A DNA stretch of 64,000 nucleotides from Aurantimonas sp. Leaf443 (GCF_001425575.1 NZ_LMRD01000001.1:645745-709744); one strand, 5' to 3'. Shown: positions 28,047-37,635, counted from the first letter of the stretch. Numbers and translations are program-made. Notes: generated by a model not told the origin, from the sequence alone.

Positions 28047-28364
28047 GAGGTCCGGTGGTCGCCTGCCTGCCCGTAACGAGAATGGTGTGCGGCGAGCCGC
28101 GCGGCGCTGCCTACTTCGAACGCTTTCGAACGAGGACCATGGACCCGCTTGGCTAAGGAAGGGCAAACCGAAATGGTTAACAGGGTGTAGCGCTCCGCTT
28201 CGCCCTTGCAAAGGCCCCCGCGCCGGCCATCATAGGCGGGTGCTCCGGGGCCGGGCGCAGGCCCGCCTTCGGGCCCGCCGCGTCCCCCCGCGACATCGCC
28301 TCGGGCCGGACCGGCCCGCACAGAAGCGTCCGGGACGCCCGTCCCGGATCTGGAAGGAGACTTC
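28047..28364. other. 318-bp divergent intergenic region between lptF and pepA
   Basis: No gene supported. Contents: two TTCGAACG copies 10 bp apart (28115-28122 and 28125-28132), TTAACCAT on the minus strand at 28173-28180, a candidate pepA promoter at 28205-28233, and GC-rich inverted repeats at about 28255-28290. Confidence 0.6.
28205..28233 (+). promoter_or_regulatory. putative pepA promoter
   Basis: CTTGCA (28205-28210), 17 bp, CATCAT (28228-28233). Moderate fit to the sigma-70 pattern, about 130 bp before the pepA ATG. Confidence 0.35.
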
Positions 28365-29867
28365 ATGGCCGTGCTTCCCTCGATCGAGTTCGTTGAGGCT
28401 TCCCTGCCGGAGGGAGGCGTCCTGGCCCTTCTTTCTGGCGAAGGCGGGGCGGTGGACGCATCGCTCCCCGAGCCGTTGCGCAAGGCGGTGGAAAAGGCCG
28501 CGCGCGTCGGCGCCTTCAAGGGCAAGCGTCTCGGCGTTCTCGACATGCTGGCCCCGGCGGACCTGTCCTTCGACCGGCTTCTCGTCGTCGGGACTCATGC
28601 CGCGAATGTGATGGAGGACGAGGACTGGCTGAAGCTCGGCGGCGCCATCGCCGCCAAGGCCAAGGGCACCGAGAGGCTCACGCTCTGGGCCAGGGGCGCC
28701 GACGGCGCGGCCATCGCGCCGCGCGACCTGGCGCGTCTTGCCGCCGGCATCGTCCTGCGCGGCTACGAGTTCGATCTCTACAAGTCCAAGAAGAAGAAGG
28801 CCGGCGAGGAGGAGGAGCCGAAGGCAGCGCTTACCGTCGCCATCGCCGTCGGGGACGCGGCCGCAGCGCGCGCCGCCTTCGCCCGGGAGGAGGCGATCGT
28901 CTCCGGCACGATCCTGGCGCGCGATCTCGTCAACGAGCCGGCCAACGTGCTCGGCCCCGTCGAGTTCGCGGACCGCATCGCCGAACTCTCCGCGCATGGT
29001 CTCGAGATCGAGATCCTCGACGAGGCCAAGATGGGCGAGCTGAAGATGGCCGCGCTCCTGGGCGTCGCGCAGGGCTCGCCCCGCCCGGCGCGCATGGCCA
29101 TCATGCGCTGGAACGGCGGGCCCGAGGGCGAGGCGCCGCTCGCCTTCGTCGGCAAGGGCGTCGTCTTCGACACGGGCGGCATCTCCATCAAGCCCGCCGG
29201 CTCGATGGACGAGATGAAGGGCGACATGGGGGGCGCGGCCGCCGTCGTCGGTCTGATGCGCGCGCTCGCCGGCCGCAAGGCCAGGGTCAACGCGGTCGGC
29301 ATCGTCGGCCTCGTCGAGAACTCCGTTGACGGCAACGCGCAGCGCCCCGGCGACATCGTCACCGCCATGTCCGGCACGACAATCGAGGTGCTCAACACCG
29401 ACGCCGAAGGCCGGCTCGTCCTCGCCGACGCGCTCTGGTACTGCCAGGAGCGCTTCCAGCCGAAGTTCATGATCGATCTCGCCACGCTCACCGGCGCGAT
29501 CATCGTGGCGCTCGGCCACCATCACGCCGGCCTCTTCTCCAACGACGACACGCTGGCCGACAGGCTGCTCGCGGCCGGCAAGGCCTCGGGCGAGAAGCTG
29601 TGGCGCATGCCGCTCGGGCCCGAATACGACAAGCAGATCGAGGGCAAGTTCGCCGACATCAAGAATATCGGCGGCGGGCGCGCGGCGGGCTCCGTCACGG
29701 CGGCGCAGTTCCTGCAGCGCTTCGTCAACGACAAGCCCTGGGCCCATCTCGACGTCGCGGGCACGGCGATGGGATCGCCCGCCAACGAGTACAACCAGTC
29801 CTGGGGCTCGGGCTTCGGCGTGCGCCTCCTCGACCAGCTCGTCGCCGACGGCTACGAAGCGGGCTGA
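28365..29867 (+). CDS. pepA: leucyl aminopeptidase (M17)
   Basis: Cytosolic two-metal aminopeptidase of family M17. 500 residues; the N-terminal macro-like domain spans about 1-170 and the catalytic domain follows. Seen: [15 protein letters not shown] with metal and catalytic Lys/Asp residues and the family signature [11 protein letters not shown] at 28365 with GGAAGGAG upstream. Divergent from lptF and followed after 16 bp by holC, as in most proteobacteria. PepA-type proteins sometimes double as DNA-binding regulators; nothing here shows it. Confidence 0.96.
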   Translation: MAVLPSIEFVEASLPEGGVLALLSGEGGAVDASLPEPLRKAVEKAARVGAFKGKRLGVLDMLAPADLSFDRLLVVGTHAANVMEDEDWLKLGGAIAAKAKGTERLTLWARGADGAAIAPRDLARLAAGIVLRGYEFDLYKSKKKKAGEEEEPKAALTVAIAVGDAAAARAAFAREEAIVSGTILARDLVNEPANVLGPVEFADRIAELSAHGLEIEILDEAKMGELKMAALLGVAQGSPRPARMAIMRWNGGPEGEAPLAFVGKGVVFDTGGISIKPAGSMDEMKGDMGGAAAVVGLMRALAGRKARVNAVGIVGLVENSVDGNAQRPGDIVTAMSGTTIEVLNTDAEGRLVLADALWYCQERFQPKFMIDLATLTGAIIVALGHHHAGLFSNDDTLADRLLAAGKASGEKLWRMPLGPEYDKQIEGKFADIKNIGGGRAAGSVTAAQFLQRFVNDKPWAHLDVAGTAMGSPANEYNQSWGSGFGVRLLDQLVADGYEAG

Positions 29868-29883
29868 GCCGGGAGGGGCGGAC

Positions 29884-30336
29884 GTGGCCGAGGTCCTGTT
29901 CTACCACATGACGGAGAGCCGGCTGGAGGACACGCTGCCCGACCTCCTGGAGAAATGCCTCGCCCGCGGCTGGCGCGTCGTCGTCCAGGCCGCGAGCGAG
30001 GAGCGCCGCGACGCACTCGACCATCATCTCTGGACCTTCCGCGACGACGCCTTCCTGCCGCATGGGAGCGACGCGGAAGGCTCCTGCGCGCTGCAGCCGA
30101 TCCTCCTCACCGTCGATCCCGCGCAGGCTGAGAATGCCCCGCAGGTGCGCTTCATGGTGGACGGCGCGGTGCCCCAGTCGCTGGAGCCCTATCTGCGCGG
30201 CGTCTACCTCTTCGACGGCCACGACGCCGCGCAGCTGGAAAGCGCGCGCGGGCGCTGGAAGGTGGAGAAGGCCGCCGGCCACGACGTCACCTACTGGCAG
30301 CAGTCCGAGGACCGGCGCTGGGTGAAGAAGGCCTGA
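29884..30336 (+). CDS. holC: DNA polymerase III subunit chi
   Basis: Links the clamp loader to single-strand-binding protein. 150 residues; begins AEVLFYHMTESRLEDTLPDLLEKCLARGWR and contains LWTFRDDAFLPHG, diagnostic of HolC. Start GTG at 29884, 16 bp after pepA; the pepA-holC pair is conserved. Ends 14 bp from the convergent unknown gene. Confidence 0.94.
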   Translation: MAEVLFYHMTESRLEDTLPDLLEKCLARGWRVVVQAASEERRDALDHHLWTFRDDAFLPHGSDAEGSCALQPILLTVDPAQAENAPQVRFMVDGAVPQSLEPYLRGVYLFDGHDAAQLESARGRWKVEKAAGHDVTYWQQSEDRRWVKKA

Positions 30337-30350
30337 CGCCTCCGCCGGCC

Positions 30351-31016
30351 TCAAGGCCCGCCGGGCGCCTCGAAGCGATCGGGCCTTCGCAGCAGCGCCA
30401 TCGCGAAGAACAGGAGGTTGAGATAGGCCGCCAGTTCCAGCGTCTCCTCCGTCGTCACCCAGACGAGAGTGGACGCCACCTGGCTGACCACGACGAGGAG
30501 GCCGGTTAGCGCGACGGGCACGACCCAGAAGAAACTCAGCTCCTCCAGCCGCCGGGCCAGGCGCAGCGGGCGGCGCCAGAGGGCGAACGCGAAGAGCGCC
30601 GTCCAGAGGGCGATGATCGCCGGTTTCCAGTCGGTGTCGATGCACAGGCCGCCCTCGTAATATTCGCTGACGCAGCGCGGCGTCTCGCGCAGGATCGCGA
30701 AGATCAGCGCGTAGCCGAGAAGGGCGCAGAAGAAGCGCTGCTCGAAGCGAAGGCGCCAGATCCCCACGAGGAGGAGGAGCGAGGTGACGGCGAGGACGAT
30801 CGCCTGGCCGAGCTCCAGCGGCCCGTTCTCGGGCGGGTAGTCGTGCGGATCGAGCCAGTCGAAGAGCTGGGCGCAGGCCGCCGCGATGAGCACGCTGAGC
30901 GCGGCGCTCGCCACGAACCGCGCGATGCGGCCGGGCGGCAATTCCCTCCAGGCGAGCGCGGCGGCGCGGAACGGAAGGCGCCACAGCGGCGGCTTGTTGG
31001 GGTTTGCATGGGGCAA
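30351..31016 (-). CDS. hypothetical polytopic membrane protein
   Basis: 221 residues, not recognised. Six hydrophobic segments near residues 31-50, 70-88, 93-110, 132-148, 160-182 and 190-208. The loop between segments 3 and 4 has two cysteines (CVSEYYEGGLC). The start is TTG at 31016 with no ATG nearby, so the N-terminus is uncertain. Codon use matches the neighbours. No partner gene suggests a role: it is convergent with holC and 157 bp downstream of the hydrolase gene. Confidence 0.7.
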   Translation of the reverse strand: MPHANPNKPPLWRLPFRAAALAWRELPPGRIARFVASAALSVLIAAACAQLFDWLDPHDYPPENGPLELGQAIVLAVTSLLLLVGIWRLRFEQRFFCALLGYALIFAILRETPRCVSEYYEGGLCIDTDWKPAIIALWTALFAFALWRRPLRLARRLEELSFFWVVPVALTGLLVVVSQVASTLVWVTTEETLELAAYLNLLFFAMALLRRPDRFEAPGGP

Positions 31017-31172
31017 GACAGGCGGCCTTCAGGTCGGCGGCGTCGCGCCGAATAGGAGCGACGGGCGCCCTGAATGGCCGAAAAGGCGAGCGGTCTCAAT
31101 GCGCAGGGCTGTCAAAAAACCGTCGTGGACCCGTCGGGCAACCCGTTTCGCGCCCTGCCCGGGCGAGACGGC

Positions 31173-31991
31173 TCACGGCAGCAGCGTCGCCCGCGGCGCC
31201 TGCGAGGCGCTCGTGCCGGCGGCTTCCTTGTCGAGAAAGGCGAGGACGGCGCTGGCATAGCCGTCCGGGTCCTCGAGCGGGGCCGAATGGCCGACGCCGG
31301 GCAGGATCGTCAGGCGCGCGCCCGGAATGGCGGCGGCGAGCGCGATCGTGTGGGAGAGGCTGATCGCCTCGTCATGGGCGCCGATGGCGATCTGCGTCGG
31401 CACGCGGATCGAGGCGAGTTCCTCGGCCGTGAAGTTCGGCTCGTTCGCCCAGAGCGCCTCGATCTCCTCGCCGACATCGTCGTAATGGCGCAGCGGCGGC
31501 GGCTCGATTCCCCTGCGGGCGGCCGAGAGATTCGACAGCGCGCCGTCCGGCGTCGCGTTCGCCGCCTGCACGAAGAGCGCGTCGAGCCGCTCGGGATGGT
31601 GGATGGCGATGTCGAGACCGATGATGCCCCCGTCGCTCCAGCCGACCAGCGAGACGCTCGCCACGTTCAGGACGTCGAGCAGCTTGAGGTAGTCGGCGGC
31701 CATGAGGTCGTAGGTGATGGGCTCGGCGGTGCGCGAGGAGCGCCCCTGGCCGCGGCTGTCGGCAAGGATGACCGTGTGATTCTCGGCGAGCCGCTCGATC
31801 TCGCCGCGCCAGACCCTGTGGTTGGACAGGCCGCCATGGATGAGGAGGAGCGGCGGGCCCGCGCCGTAGATCTCGTAGAACAGCGCGATCCCGTTCACCG
31901 GGGCGAAGCCGCGGACATGCGGGTGGATCGCCGGCTCGGCCAGCGCCGTGCCGGGCAGGAGGACCGCCAGGAGAAGCGCCGCCAGCCGCAT
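31173..31991 (-). CDS. secreted alpha/beta hydrolase
   Basis: 272 residues with an 18-residue signal peptide (MRLAALLLAVLLPGTALA). The alpha/beta hydrolase fold is shown by LLLIHGGLSNHRVW (49-61), nucleophile Ser119 in VGWSDGG, an Asp in IAIGAHDE and the catalytic His in GVGHSAP near residue 246. Likely an esterase or peptidase of the periplasm; substrate unknown. ATG at 31991. Confidence 0.85.
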   Translation of the reverse strand: MRLAALLLAVLLPGTALAEPAIHPHVRGFAPVNGIALFYEIYGAGPPLLLIHGGLSNHRVWRGEIERLAENHTVILADSRGQGRSSRTAEPITYDLMAADYLKLLDVLNVASVSLVGWSDGGIIGLDIAIHHPERLDALFVQAANATPDGALSNLSAARRGIEPPPLRHYDDVGEEIEALWANEPNFTAEELASIRVPTQIAIGAHDEAISLSHTIALAAAIPGARLTILPGVGHSAPLEDPDGYASAVLAFLDKEAAGTSASQAPRATLLP

Positions 31992-32106
31992 CGCATGCCT
32001 CCGTTCGGCGCCGACCACGAAGGACGGCGCGTCCCGGAACGGTAGCAGCGCGCGGGCGCCCGGCAAGGGCGAGGGGGCGCCTTTCGCCGTTAAACTTGCG
32101 ACAGGT

Positions 32107-34011
32107 CTATTCGGCCGCCATCGCCATGTCGTGCTCCTCGGTCGCCTCCAGCCAATCGGCCTCGCAGCGCTCCAGGAGCTTGGCCGCGTCCGCCCGCTGC
32201 TTGTTGAGGGCGGCGGCGGCGGCCGGATCTCGCGTGTAGAGCGCGGCGTCGCCGAGCTTTTCGTCCAGGCCCTCGATCGTCTTCTGCAGCCGCGTGATCT
32301 GGATCTCGAGCTGGCCGATCTTCTTCTTCAGCGGCTTCAGCTGCTCGCGCCGCTCGGCCGCCACGCGGCGCTGGTCCACCTTCGAGAGATTCGGTCCCGC
32401 ATCGTAGACGGTCACCGCCTCGCCCTGGTTGCCGCCGCCGGCCCGCGCGCCCGAAAGGATCAGCTTCTTGTAGTCTTCCAGGTCGCCGTCGTAGCGCGAC
32501 ACCGTGCCGTCGCCGACGATCCACAGCCGGTCCATCGTCGCCTCCACCATGTGGCGGTCGTGGCTGATGAGGATGACGGCGCCGGGATAGTCGTTGAGCG
32601 CGCGCACGAGGCTCTCGCGGGCCTCGATGTCCAGGTGGTTCGTCGGCTCGTCGAGGATGAGGACGTTCGGCGCGTCGATCGTGGCGAGCCCCATCAGGAG
32701 GCGCGCCTTCTCGCCGCCCGAGAGGCTGTCGGCCACCGTGTCCATCTTCTGCGTCGGCAGGCCCATCTGCGCCACGCGTGCGCGCACCTTGGCCTCCGGC
32801 GCGTCCGGCATGAAGCGGCGCACGTGCTGCACGGCCGTCTCGTTGGGGCGCAGGTCGTCGATCTGGTGCTGGGCGAACATGGCGATCTTGATGCCCGGCG
32901 CCCGCGTGACGCTGCCCGACTGCTCGGAGAGCCGCTCGGCCAGGAGCTTGGCGAAGGTCGACTTGCCGTTGCCGTTGGCGCCGAGCAGCGCGATGCGGTC
33001 GTCGGCGTCGATGCGAAGGTTCAGCCCGCGCAGGATCGAGCGTTCGGGCGTGTAGCCGACCGAGACGTTCTCCATCCGGATGATGGGGGAGGCGAGCGCC
33101 TTCTCGGGCTTGGGGAAGACGAAGGGCGTGACGTTCTCTTCCACGATCGCCGTGATCGGTTGCATGCGCTCCAGCGCCTTCAGGCGCGACTGCGCCTGCC
33201 GGGCCTTGGAGGCCTTGGCGCGGAATCGCTCGACGAAGGCTTCCATATGCTTGCGCTCGGCCGTCTGCTTCACGACGGCCTTCTGCAGCAGTTCCATCTT
33301 TTCGGCGCGCTGGCGCTCGAAACTGTCGTAGGAGCCGCGGTAGAAAACGAGCTTCTTCTGGTCGAGATGGATGATCGAGTTGACCGCGTTGTTCAGGACG
33401 TCGCGGTCGTGGCTGATGATGAGCACGGTATAGGGATAGCGGGAGACGAAGTTCTCCAGCCAGAGCGTGCCTTCGAGGTCGAGATAGTTCGTCGGCTCGT
33501 CGAGGAGGAGGAGGTCGGGCCGCGAGAAGAGGACGGCCGCGAGCGCCACGCGCATGCGCCAGCCGCCGGAGAAGGACGAGACGGGCCGCGCCTGCGCGGC
33601 CGCGTCGAAGCCGAGGCCGTCGAGGATCGAGGCGGCGCGCGCCTCGGCCGAATGGCTCTCGATGTCGGCGAGCCGCGTGTGGATGTCGGCGATGCGCGAG
33701 GGGTCCTTGGCGGTCTCGGCCTCCGCCAGCAGCGCGACGCGCTCCAGATCCGCCGCCAGCACCACTTCGAGCAGCGTCTGCTCGGTGCCCGGCGCCTCCT
33801 GCGCCACCTGCCCGAGCCGGGTGTTCTTCGGATAGGAGACGCTGCCCGTCTCCGAGGCGAGATCGCCGGTGATCACGCGGAACAGCGTCGACTTGCCCGC
33901 GCCGTTGCGCCCCACGAGCCCCGCCTTCGTGCCGGCCGGCAGCGACAGGTTCGCATGGTCGATGAGAAGGCGCCCGGCGACGCGCGCGGAAAGGTCTGTG
34001 ATCTGCAGCAT
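32107..34011 (-). CDS. ABC-F family ATPase
   Basis: Soluble protein with two ABC domains and no membrane segment, 634 residues; ABC-F proteins act on the ribosome. Seen: Walker A GRNGAGKST (about 35-43) and GANGNGKST, signatures FSGGWRMR and LSGGEKAR, two DEPTN(Y/H)LD Walker B-type motifs, an arm/linker rich in Lys/Arg (about 240-290), and a C-terminal coiled coil (about 520-620, LKPLKKKIGQLEIQ). Closest in layout to the Uup/YheS type; which subfamily cannot be settled by eye. ATG at 34011. Confidence 0.93.
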   Translation of the reverse strand: MLQITDLSARVAGRLLIDHANLSLPAGTKAGLVGRNGAGKSTLFRVITGDLASETGSVSYPKNTRLGQVAQEAPGTEQTLLEVVLAADLERVALLAEAETAKDPSRIADIHTRLADIESHSAEARAASILDGLGFDAAAQARPVSSFSGGWRMRVALAAVLFSRPDLLLLDEPTNYLDLEGTLWLENFVSRYPYTVLIISHDRDVLNNAVNSIIHLDQKKLVFYRGSYDSFERQRAEKMELLQKAVVKQTAERKHMEAFVERFRAKASKARQAQSRLKALERMQPITAIVEENVTPFVFPKPEKALASPIIRMENVSVGYTPERSILRGLNLRIDADDRIALLGANGNGKSTFAKLLAERLSEQSGSVTRAPGIKIAMFAQHQIDDLRPNETAVQHVRRFMPDAPEAKVRARVAQMGLPTQKMDTVADSLSGGEKARLLMGLATIDAPNVLILDEPTNHLDIEARESLVRALNDYPGAVILISHDRHMVEATMDRLWIVGDGTVSRYDGDLEDYKKLILSGARAGGGNQGEAVTVYDAGPNLSKVDQRRVAAERREQLKPLKKKIGQLEIQITRLQKTIEGLDEKLGDAALYTRDPAAAAALNKQRADAAKLLERCEADWLEATEEHDMAMAAE

Positions 34012-34137
34012 GGATCGACTTCTGGCATGGCGAGACGACGGAAGAAAGTCATCTGTGACGCGGCGCGGTCGGCGGACCGAATTAAGCCGTCCAAAACGTC
34101 GAACGGGCGCCGAAACGACCGGTGGGCGCCGCGGCGC

Positions 34138-34650
34138 TCACGGGACGTCCCGGCCCGCCTCCCTCTGGAACAGGATCATGTCGAGGCTCGGCGCCGAGGC
34201 GCCAAGGCCCGTCAGGGCCGCGTGGCACTGGCCGCGATGATGCGTCTGGTGATTGAAGAGGTGGAAGAGCGCCGGGGCCAGTCTCTGCGTGACGTCGCGC
34301 GGATCGGTGATCGGACGATAGGTGAAGGGCACGGCGAAATCGGCCTCCCGGCGGCTTTCGATCCATGCCGCGATGCGCGCGTCCTCGGCGGTCCGCGCCG
34401 CCCGCAGGGGCTCGAATTCCGGAAAGAGCACGGCGTCGAGCCGGTCCGGCGCGTCGCCCGTGCCGGTGAAGCGCGCCATCCAGATGCGGTCCGTCGCCAG
34501 AAGGTGGTTCAGCGTCTTGCCGAGCGAGCCGAAGAAGAGGCCGCGATCCTCGTTGAATCGCGATGGGTGGAGCGCCGAAACGGCCTCGTAGAGGCGCCGG
34601 TTGGCCCAGGCGTTGTAGGCGGCGAAGGCGAGAAAGGTTTCGTGATACAT
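34138..34650 (-). CDS. DinB family protein
   Basis: 170-residue four-helix-bundle protein of the DinB/YfiT superfamily, often metal-binding thiol transferases or stress proteins. The metal-binding histidines fit NHLLATD near 48-54 and the FNHQTHHRGQ block near 133-142. Divergent from the GST gene with only 32 bp between the two starts, so a shared or internal promoter is likely and the two may be regulated together. Confidence 0.88.
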   Translation of the reverse strand: MYHETFLAFAAYNAWANRRLYEAVSALHPSRFNEDRGLFFGSLGKTLNHLLATDRIWMARFTGTGDAPDRLDAVLFPEFEPLRAARTAEDARIAAWIESRREADFAVPFTYRPITDPRDVTQRLAPALFHLFNHQTHHRGQCHAALTGLGASAPSLDMILFQREAGRDVP

Positions 34651-34682
34651 CGTCAGCCTGTCTTCCCGAAGCGAGGCCCTGA

Positions 34683-35378
34683 ATGCCGATCGAACTCTAC
34701 GAACTCGTGGGCGCCGATGCCAGCCGGCCCTTCTCTCCGCATTGCTGGAAGGCGCGCCTCGCGCTGCGCCACAAAGGCCTCGACTTCGCGACCGTGCCGG
34801 TGGCCTTCACGCAGGTGCCGGAAATCGAGGGCGGGGCGACGAAGATCGTCCCGCTCCTGCGCGACGGGGACCGGCTCGTCGCCGACAGTTTCGCGATCGC
34901 CGAGCATCTGGAGGCGACGCGCCCGGACGCGCCGACGCTCTTTGCCGGGGAGGGCGGCCGGCGCCTGTCGCGCTTCGTGGAGTCGTGGACCTTCCGCACC
35001 GTCCACCCCGCGATCGTCGGCCTTGCCATCCTCGACATCCACGCGATGCTGGCGCCGCAGGACCAGGCCTATTTCCGGCAGAACCGCGAGGCGCGCTACG
35101 GCAAGAGCCTCGAGGCGGTGGCGCAGGAGGGCCGCGACGGGCTGCCGGCCCTTCGCGCCTCGCTGGAACCGGTGCGCGCGCTTCTCGCCGGGCAAGCCTT
35201 TCTCGGCGGCGAAGCGCCGCTCTTCGCGGACCACATCCTCTTCGGCGCCTTCCAGTGGATGCGCGTCGTCTCGCCCGTCGCCCTCCTCGCCGGGGACGAC
35301 CCGGTCCATGCCTGGTTCGAGCGCTGCCTCGATCTCTACGGCGGCGAGGGGCGCAGCCTGCCGGCGGCGGCGGGCTGA
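34683..35378 (+). CDS. glutathione S-transferase family protein
   Basis: 231 residues. N-terminal thioredoxin-like domain with SPHCWKARLALRHKGLDF (about 18-35), cis-Pro in TKIVPLL and ADSFAIAEHLE for glutathione binding; C-terminal helical domain follows. The SPHCWK start resembles the beta-etherase-like LigE/F branch of GSTs. Substrate not predictable. ATG at 34683, divergent from DinB. Confidence 0.88.
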   Translation: MPIELYELVGADASRPFSPHCWKARLALRHKGLDFATVPVAFTQVPEIEGGATKIVPLLRDGDRLVADSFAIAEHLEATRPDAPTLFAGEGGRRLSRFVESWTFRTVHPAIVGLAILDIHAMLAPQDQAYFRQNREARYGKSLEAVAQEGRDGLPALRASLEPVRALLAGQAFLGGEAPLFADHILFGAFQWMRVVSPVALLAGDDPVHAWFERCLDLYGGEGRSLPAAAG

Positions 35379-35392
35379 CGCCGGCGCCGAGC

Positions 35393-35422
35393 CTTGCCGG
35401 GCCGAAGGCGCCCGTCTATAGA
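35393..35422 (+). promoter_or_regulatory. ndk promoter
   Basis: CTTGCC (35393-35398), 17 bp, CTATAG (35416-35421): five of six matches at each element to the alphaproteobacterial CTTGAC-N17-CTATAT consensus. Predicted start about 32 nt before the ndk ATG. Confidence 0.7.
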
Positions 35423-35460
35423 GCGCCGACCCTTCCCCGAACCGTTTCAAAGGACGCATG

Positions 35461-35883
<423 letters not shown>

Positions 35884-35912
35884 CCGGCGTTCCATCCTCG
35901 CGATGACATGCG

Positions 35913-35940
35913 AAAGGCGGCTTGCGAAAGCCGCCTTTTT
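35913..35940 (+). terminator. rho-independent terminator of ndk
   Basis: 11-bp perfect stem AAAGGCGGCTT/AAGCCGCCTTT around a GCGA tetraloop, running into TTTTT, 30 bp after the stop. Confidence 0.9.
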
Positions 35941-36060
35941 CGTGAGACCTTTCCGCGCGTTTCCGTCGTGCAAGGCGCGGTACGCTTGCCCGGGGCTGAT
36001 GCGGATGCCGCATCTTAACCTTGGGGCAACCATGCCGCCCTAGAGTTCGGGGGATCAGGG

Positions 36061-36843
36061 GTGCAGCGGTTGCGCCCGAAACGGACTTCCAGCTTCGGAG
36101 ACGCCGCCGTGCCGGTCATCGCGATAGGTTCCCTCAAGACGGCCGGTTCCACGACGCTGGCCCTGACGCTCGCCAGCGTCGCCGCGGCCGCCGGCGTGCC
36201 GGTTCTCCTGGTCGACGCCTCGCGCGACCGCGACCTCTCGGTCTGGGCCGCCAAGCCCGGCCGGCCGGACGGTCTCGACGTCGTCTCGCCCGAGACCGGC
36301 GGCCAGCTGCAGCAGGCGATCCGCGCCGGGCGCGACGCCGGGGCGCTGATTCTCCTCGACGCCGGCTCCAAGCCGGAGATCCTGCGCTTCAGCCGCCGCG
36401 TCGCCGATTTCCTGCTGATCCCCGTGCGCTTCTCCCCGCTCTCGACCTTCGCGGCCGTGGCGACGGACAGGCTGGTGGCGCCCGAGACCCCGGCCGAGAC
36501 CGATCTGCCGCGCGCCTTCGTGGCGAGCGCGATCACGCAGATCCCGAGCCGCATCGCGCGCATCGTGGAGGGGAGCCTCGCCCTGCGCCAGACCGAGCGC
36601 CTTGCGGCGGGCCTTTGCCAGCGCGCCGCCTACGAGGCGCCGTTCCTCTATGGCGGCACGATCTTCACGCTGGTCGACGAACAGGCCCCTGGCCTTCGCC
36701 GCGCGCAGGCCGAGGCGATCGACCTGATGGCGCAGCTGACCGCGCGCATCGGCGCCGCCGAGATGGCGCCCATTCCGGCCAGCCTGAAGCCGGCGGCCAT
36801 GCCCGTTCCGGCCCAGCCGGCGGCCGTCCTCGAACTCGCCTGA
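36061..36843 (+). CDS. ParA-like P-loop protein with degenerate Walker A
   Basis: 260 residues with the layout of ParA/MinD ATPases: a deviant P-loop region GSLKTAGSTTLAL (23-35), VLLVDASRDRDLSVW (48-62, switch-like), ALILLDAGS (about 94-102, Walker B-like) and a FLLIPVRFSP stretch. The consensus KGGxGKT reads KTAGSTT, so the P-loop Gly and Lys are replaced by Ser and Thr; ATP binding is doubtful. The C-terminal 40 residues are Ala/Pro-rich. GTG start at 36061. No ParB or partner gene is adjacent, so it is not a plasmid-type partition locus. TTAACC at 36015-36020 lies upstream. Confidence 0.75.
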   Translation: MQRLRPKRTSSFGDAAVPVIAIGSLKTAGSTTLALTLASVAAAAGVPVLLVDASRDRDLSVWAAKPGRPDGLDVVSPETGGQLQQAIRAGRDAGALILLDAGSKPEILRFSRRVADFLLIPVRFSPLSTFAAVATDRLVAPETPAETDLPRAFVASAITQIPSRIARIVEGSLALRQTERLAAGLCQRAAYEAPFLYGGTIFTLVDEQAPGLRRAQAEAIDLMAQLTARIGAAEMAPIPASLKPAAMPVPAQPAAVLELA

Positions 36844-36852
36844 GAGCGGCCG

Positions 36853-36869
36853 TCCGCGCCCGGCGCGGA
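36853..36869. terminator. hairpin between the ParA-like gene and moaE
   Basis: TCCGCGCC and GGCGCGGA flank a single C in the 51-bp gap between two convergent genes. No T-run; weak support. Confidence 0.3.
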
Positions 36870-36894
36870 TCGCGGGGATGAAACTGTCGCGGGT

Positions 36895-37380
36895 CTAGAG
36901 GCGGTGCCAGCGGTCGCTGGCCGCCTCGTCGGTATCCTTGGCCTCGACCCAGCCGCCCACCGTGCCGTCCACGAGATGCTCGCGCTTCCAGAAGGGCGCC
37001 CTGGTCTTCATGAAATCCATGAGGAACGAAGCGGCCTCGAAGGCCGCGCCCCGGTGGACGCTGGAACAGGCGACGAAGACGATCTCCTCGCCGGGCGCCA
37101 CGAGCCCGTAACGGTGGATGGCGAGGGCGCCGAGGAGCGGCCAGCGCGCGGCCGCACGCGCGGCGATGGTCGCGATCTGGCGCTCGGCCATGCCCGGATA
37201 GTGCTCGAGCTCCAGCGCCTTCAGCCGCCCGCCCTCGTCCCGGCAATAGCCGCAGAAGGTGACGAGCGCGCCCGCCGCCCCGCCGCCGCCCATGGAGTCG
37301 ATCTCGGCGGCGATGTCGATCCGCTCGGCCGTCACGCGCACGCGGGGCGAGAAGGCCGGTTCGAGAGGCGTCGCGGTCAC
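36895..37380 (-). CDS. moaE: molybdopterin synthase catalytic subunit
   Basis: Transfers sulfur from MoaD thiocarboxylate to precursor Z in molybdenum cofactor synthesis. 161 residues. Seen: GALVTFCGYCRDEGG, LELEHYPGMAERQI, IHRYG, FVACSSVHRGAAFEA and the lysine-bearing PFWKREHLVDG. GTG start, three bases after the moaD stop. The molybdopterin oxidoreductase at 45.1 kb is a possible consumer of the cofactor. Confidence 0.95.
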   Translation of the reverse strand: MTATPLEPAFSPRVRVTAERIDIAAEIDSMGGGGAAGALVTFCGYCRDEGGRLKALELEHYPGMAERQIATIAARAAARWPLLGALAIHRYGLVAPGEEIVFVACSSVHRGAAFEAASFLMDFMKTRAPFWKREHLVDGTVGGWVEAKDTDEAASDRWHRL

Positions 37381-37383
37381 GCC

Positions 37384-37635
37384 TCAGCCCCCGGTCATCG
37401 GCGGGAAGATCGCGATCTCGCGCGCCCCCGCGATCGGCTCGGAATGGTCGCCGTGCTCCTGGTCGATGGCCACGCGCACGATTTCCGGCGCCTGCAGGGC
37501 GGCGTCGTAGTTCGGGCCGCGGCCCTTCAGCCAGTGCAGGAGGTCCTCCACGGTCACGATGCCGGCGGGCAGCTCGACCTCTTCCTCCGTCAGGCCGATC
37601 CGCTCGCGGACCCAGGCGAAATAGACGAGCTTCAT
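37384..37635 (-). CDS. moaD: molybdopterin synthase sulfur carrier subunit
   Basis: 83-residue ubiquitin-like protein ending in Gly-Gly, the site of thiocarboxylation. Begins MKLVYFAWVRERIG and includes IAIFPPMTGG. ATG at 37635 has GGAGGT eight bases upstream, which decides it over the GTG at 37644. Confidence 0.94.
   Translation of the reverse strand: MKLVYFAWVRERIGLTEEEVELPAGIVTVEDLLHWLKGRGPNYDAALQAPEIVRVAIDQEHGDHSEPIAGAREIAIFPPMTGG

Noticed and set aside
28118-28131. LexA-like GAAC...GAAC before lptF
   Set aside because: The spacer is six bases, not the seven required by the alphaproteobacterial SOS box.
31948-35421. 1157-codon plus-strand open frame over the ABC-F and DinB genes
   Set aside because: Shadow of real genes on the other strand; no domain is readable in it.
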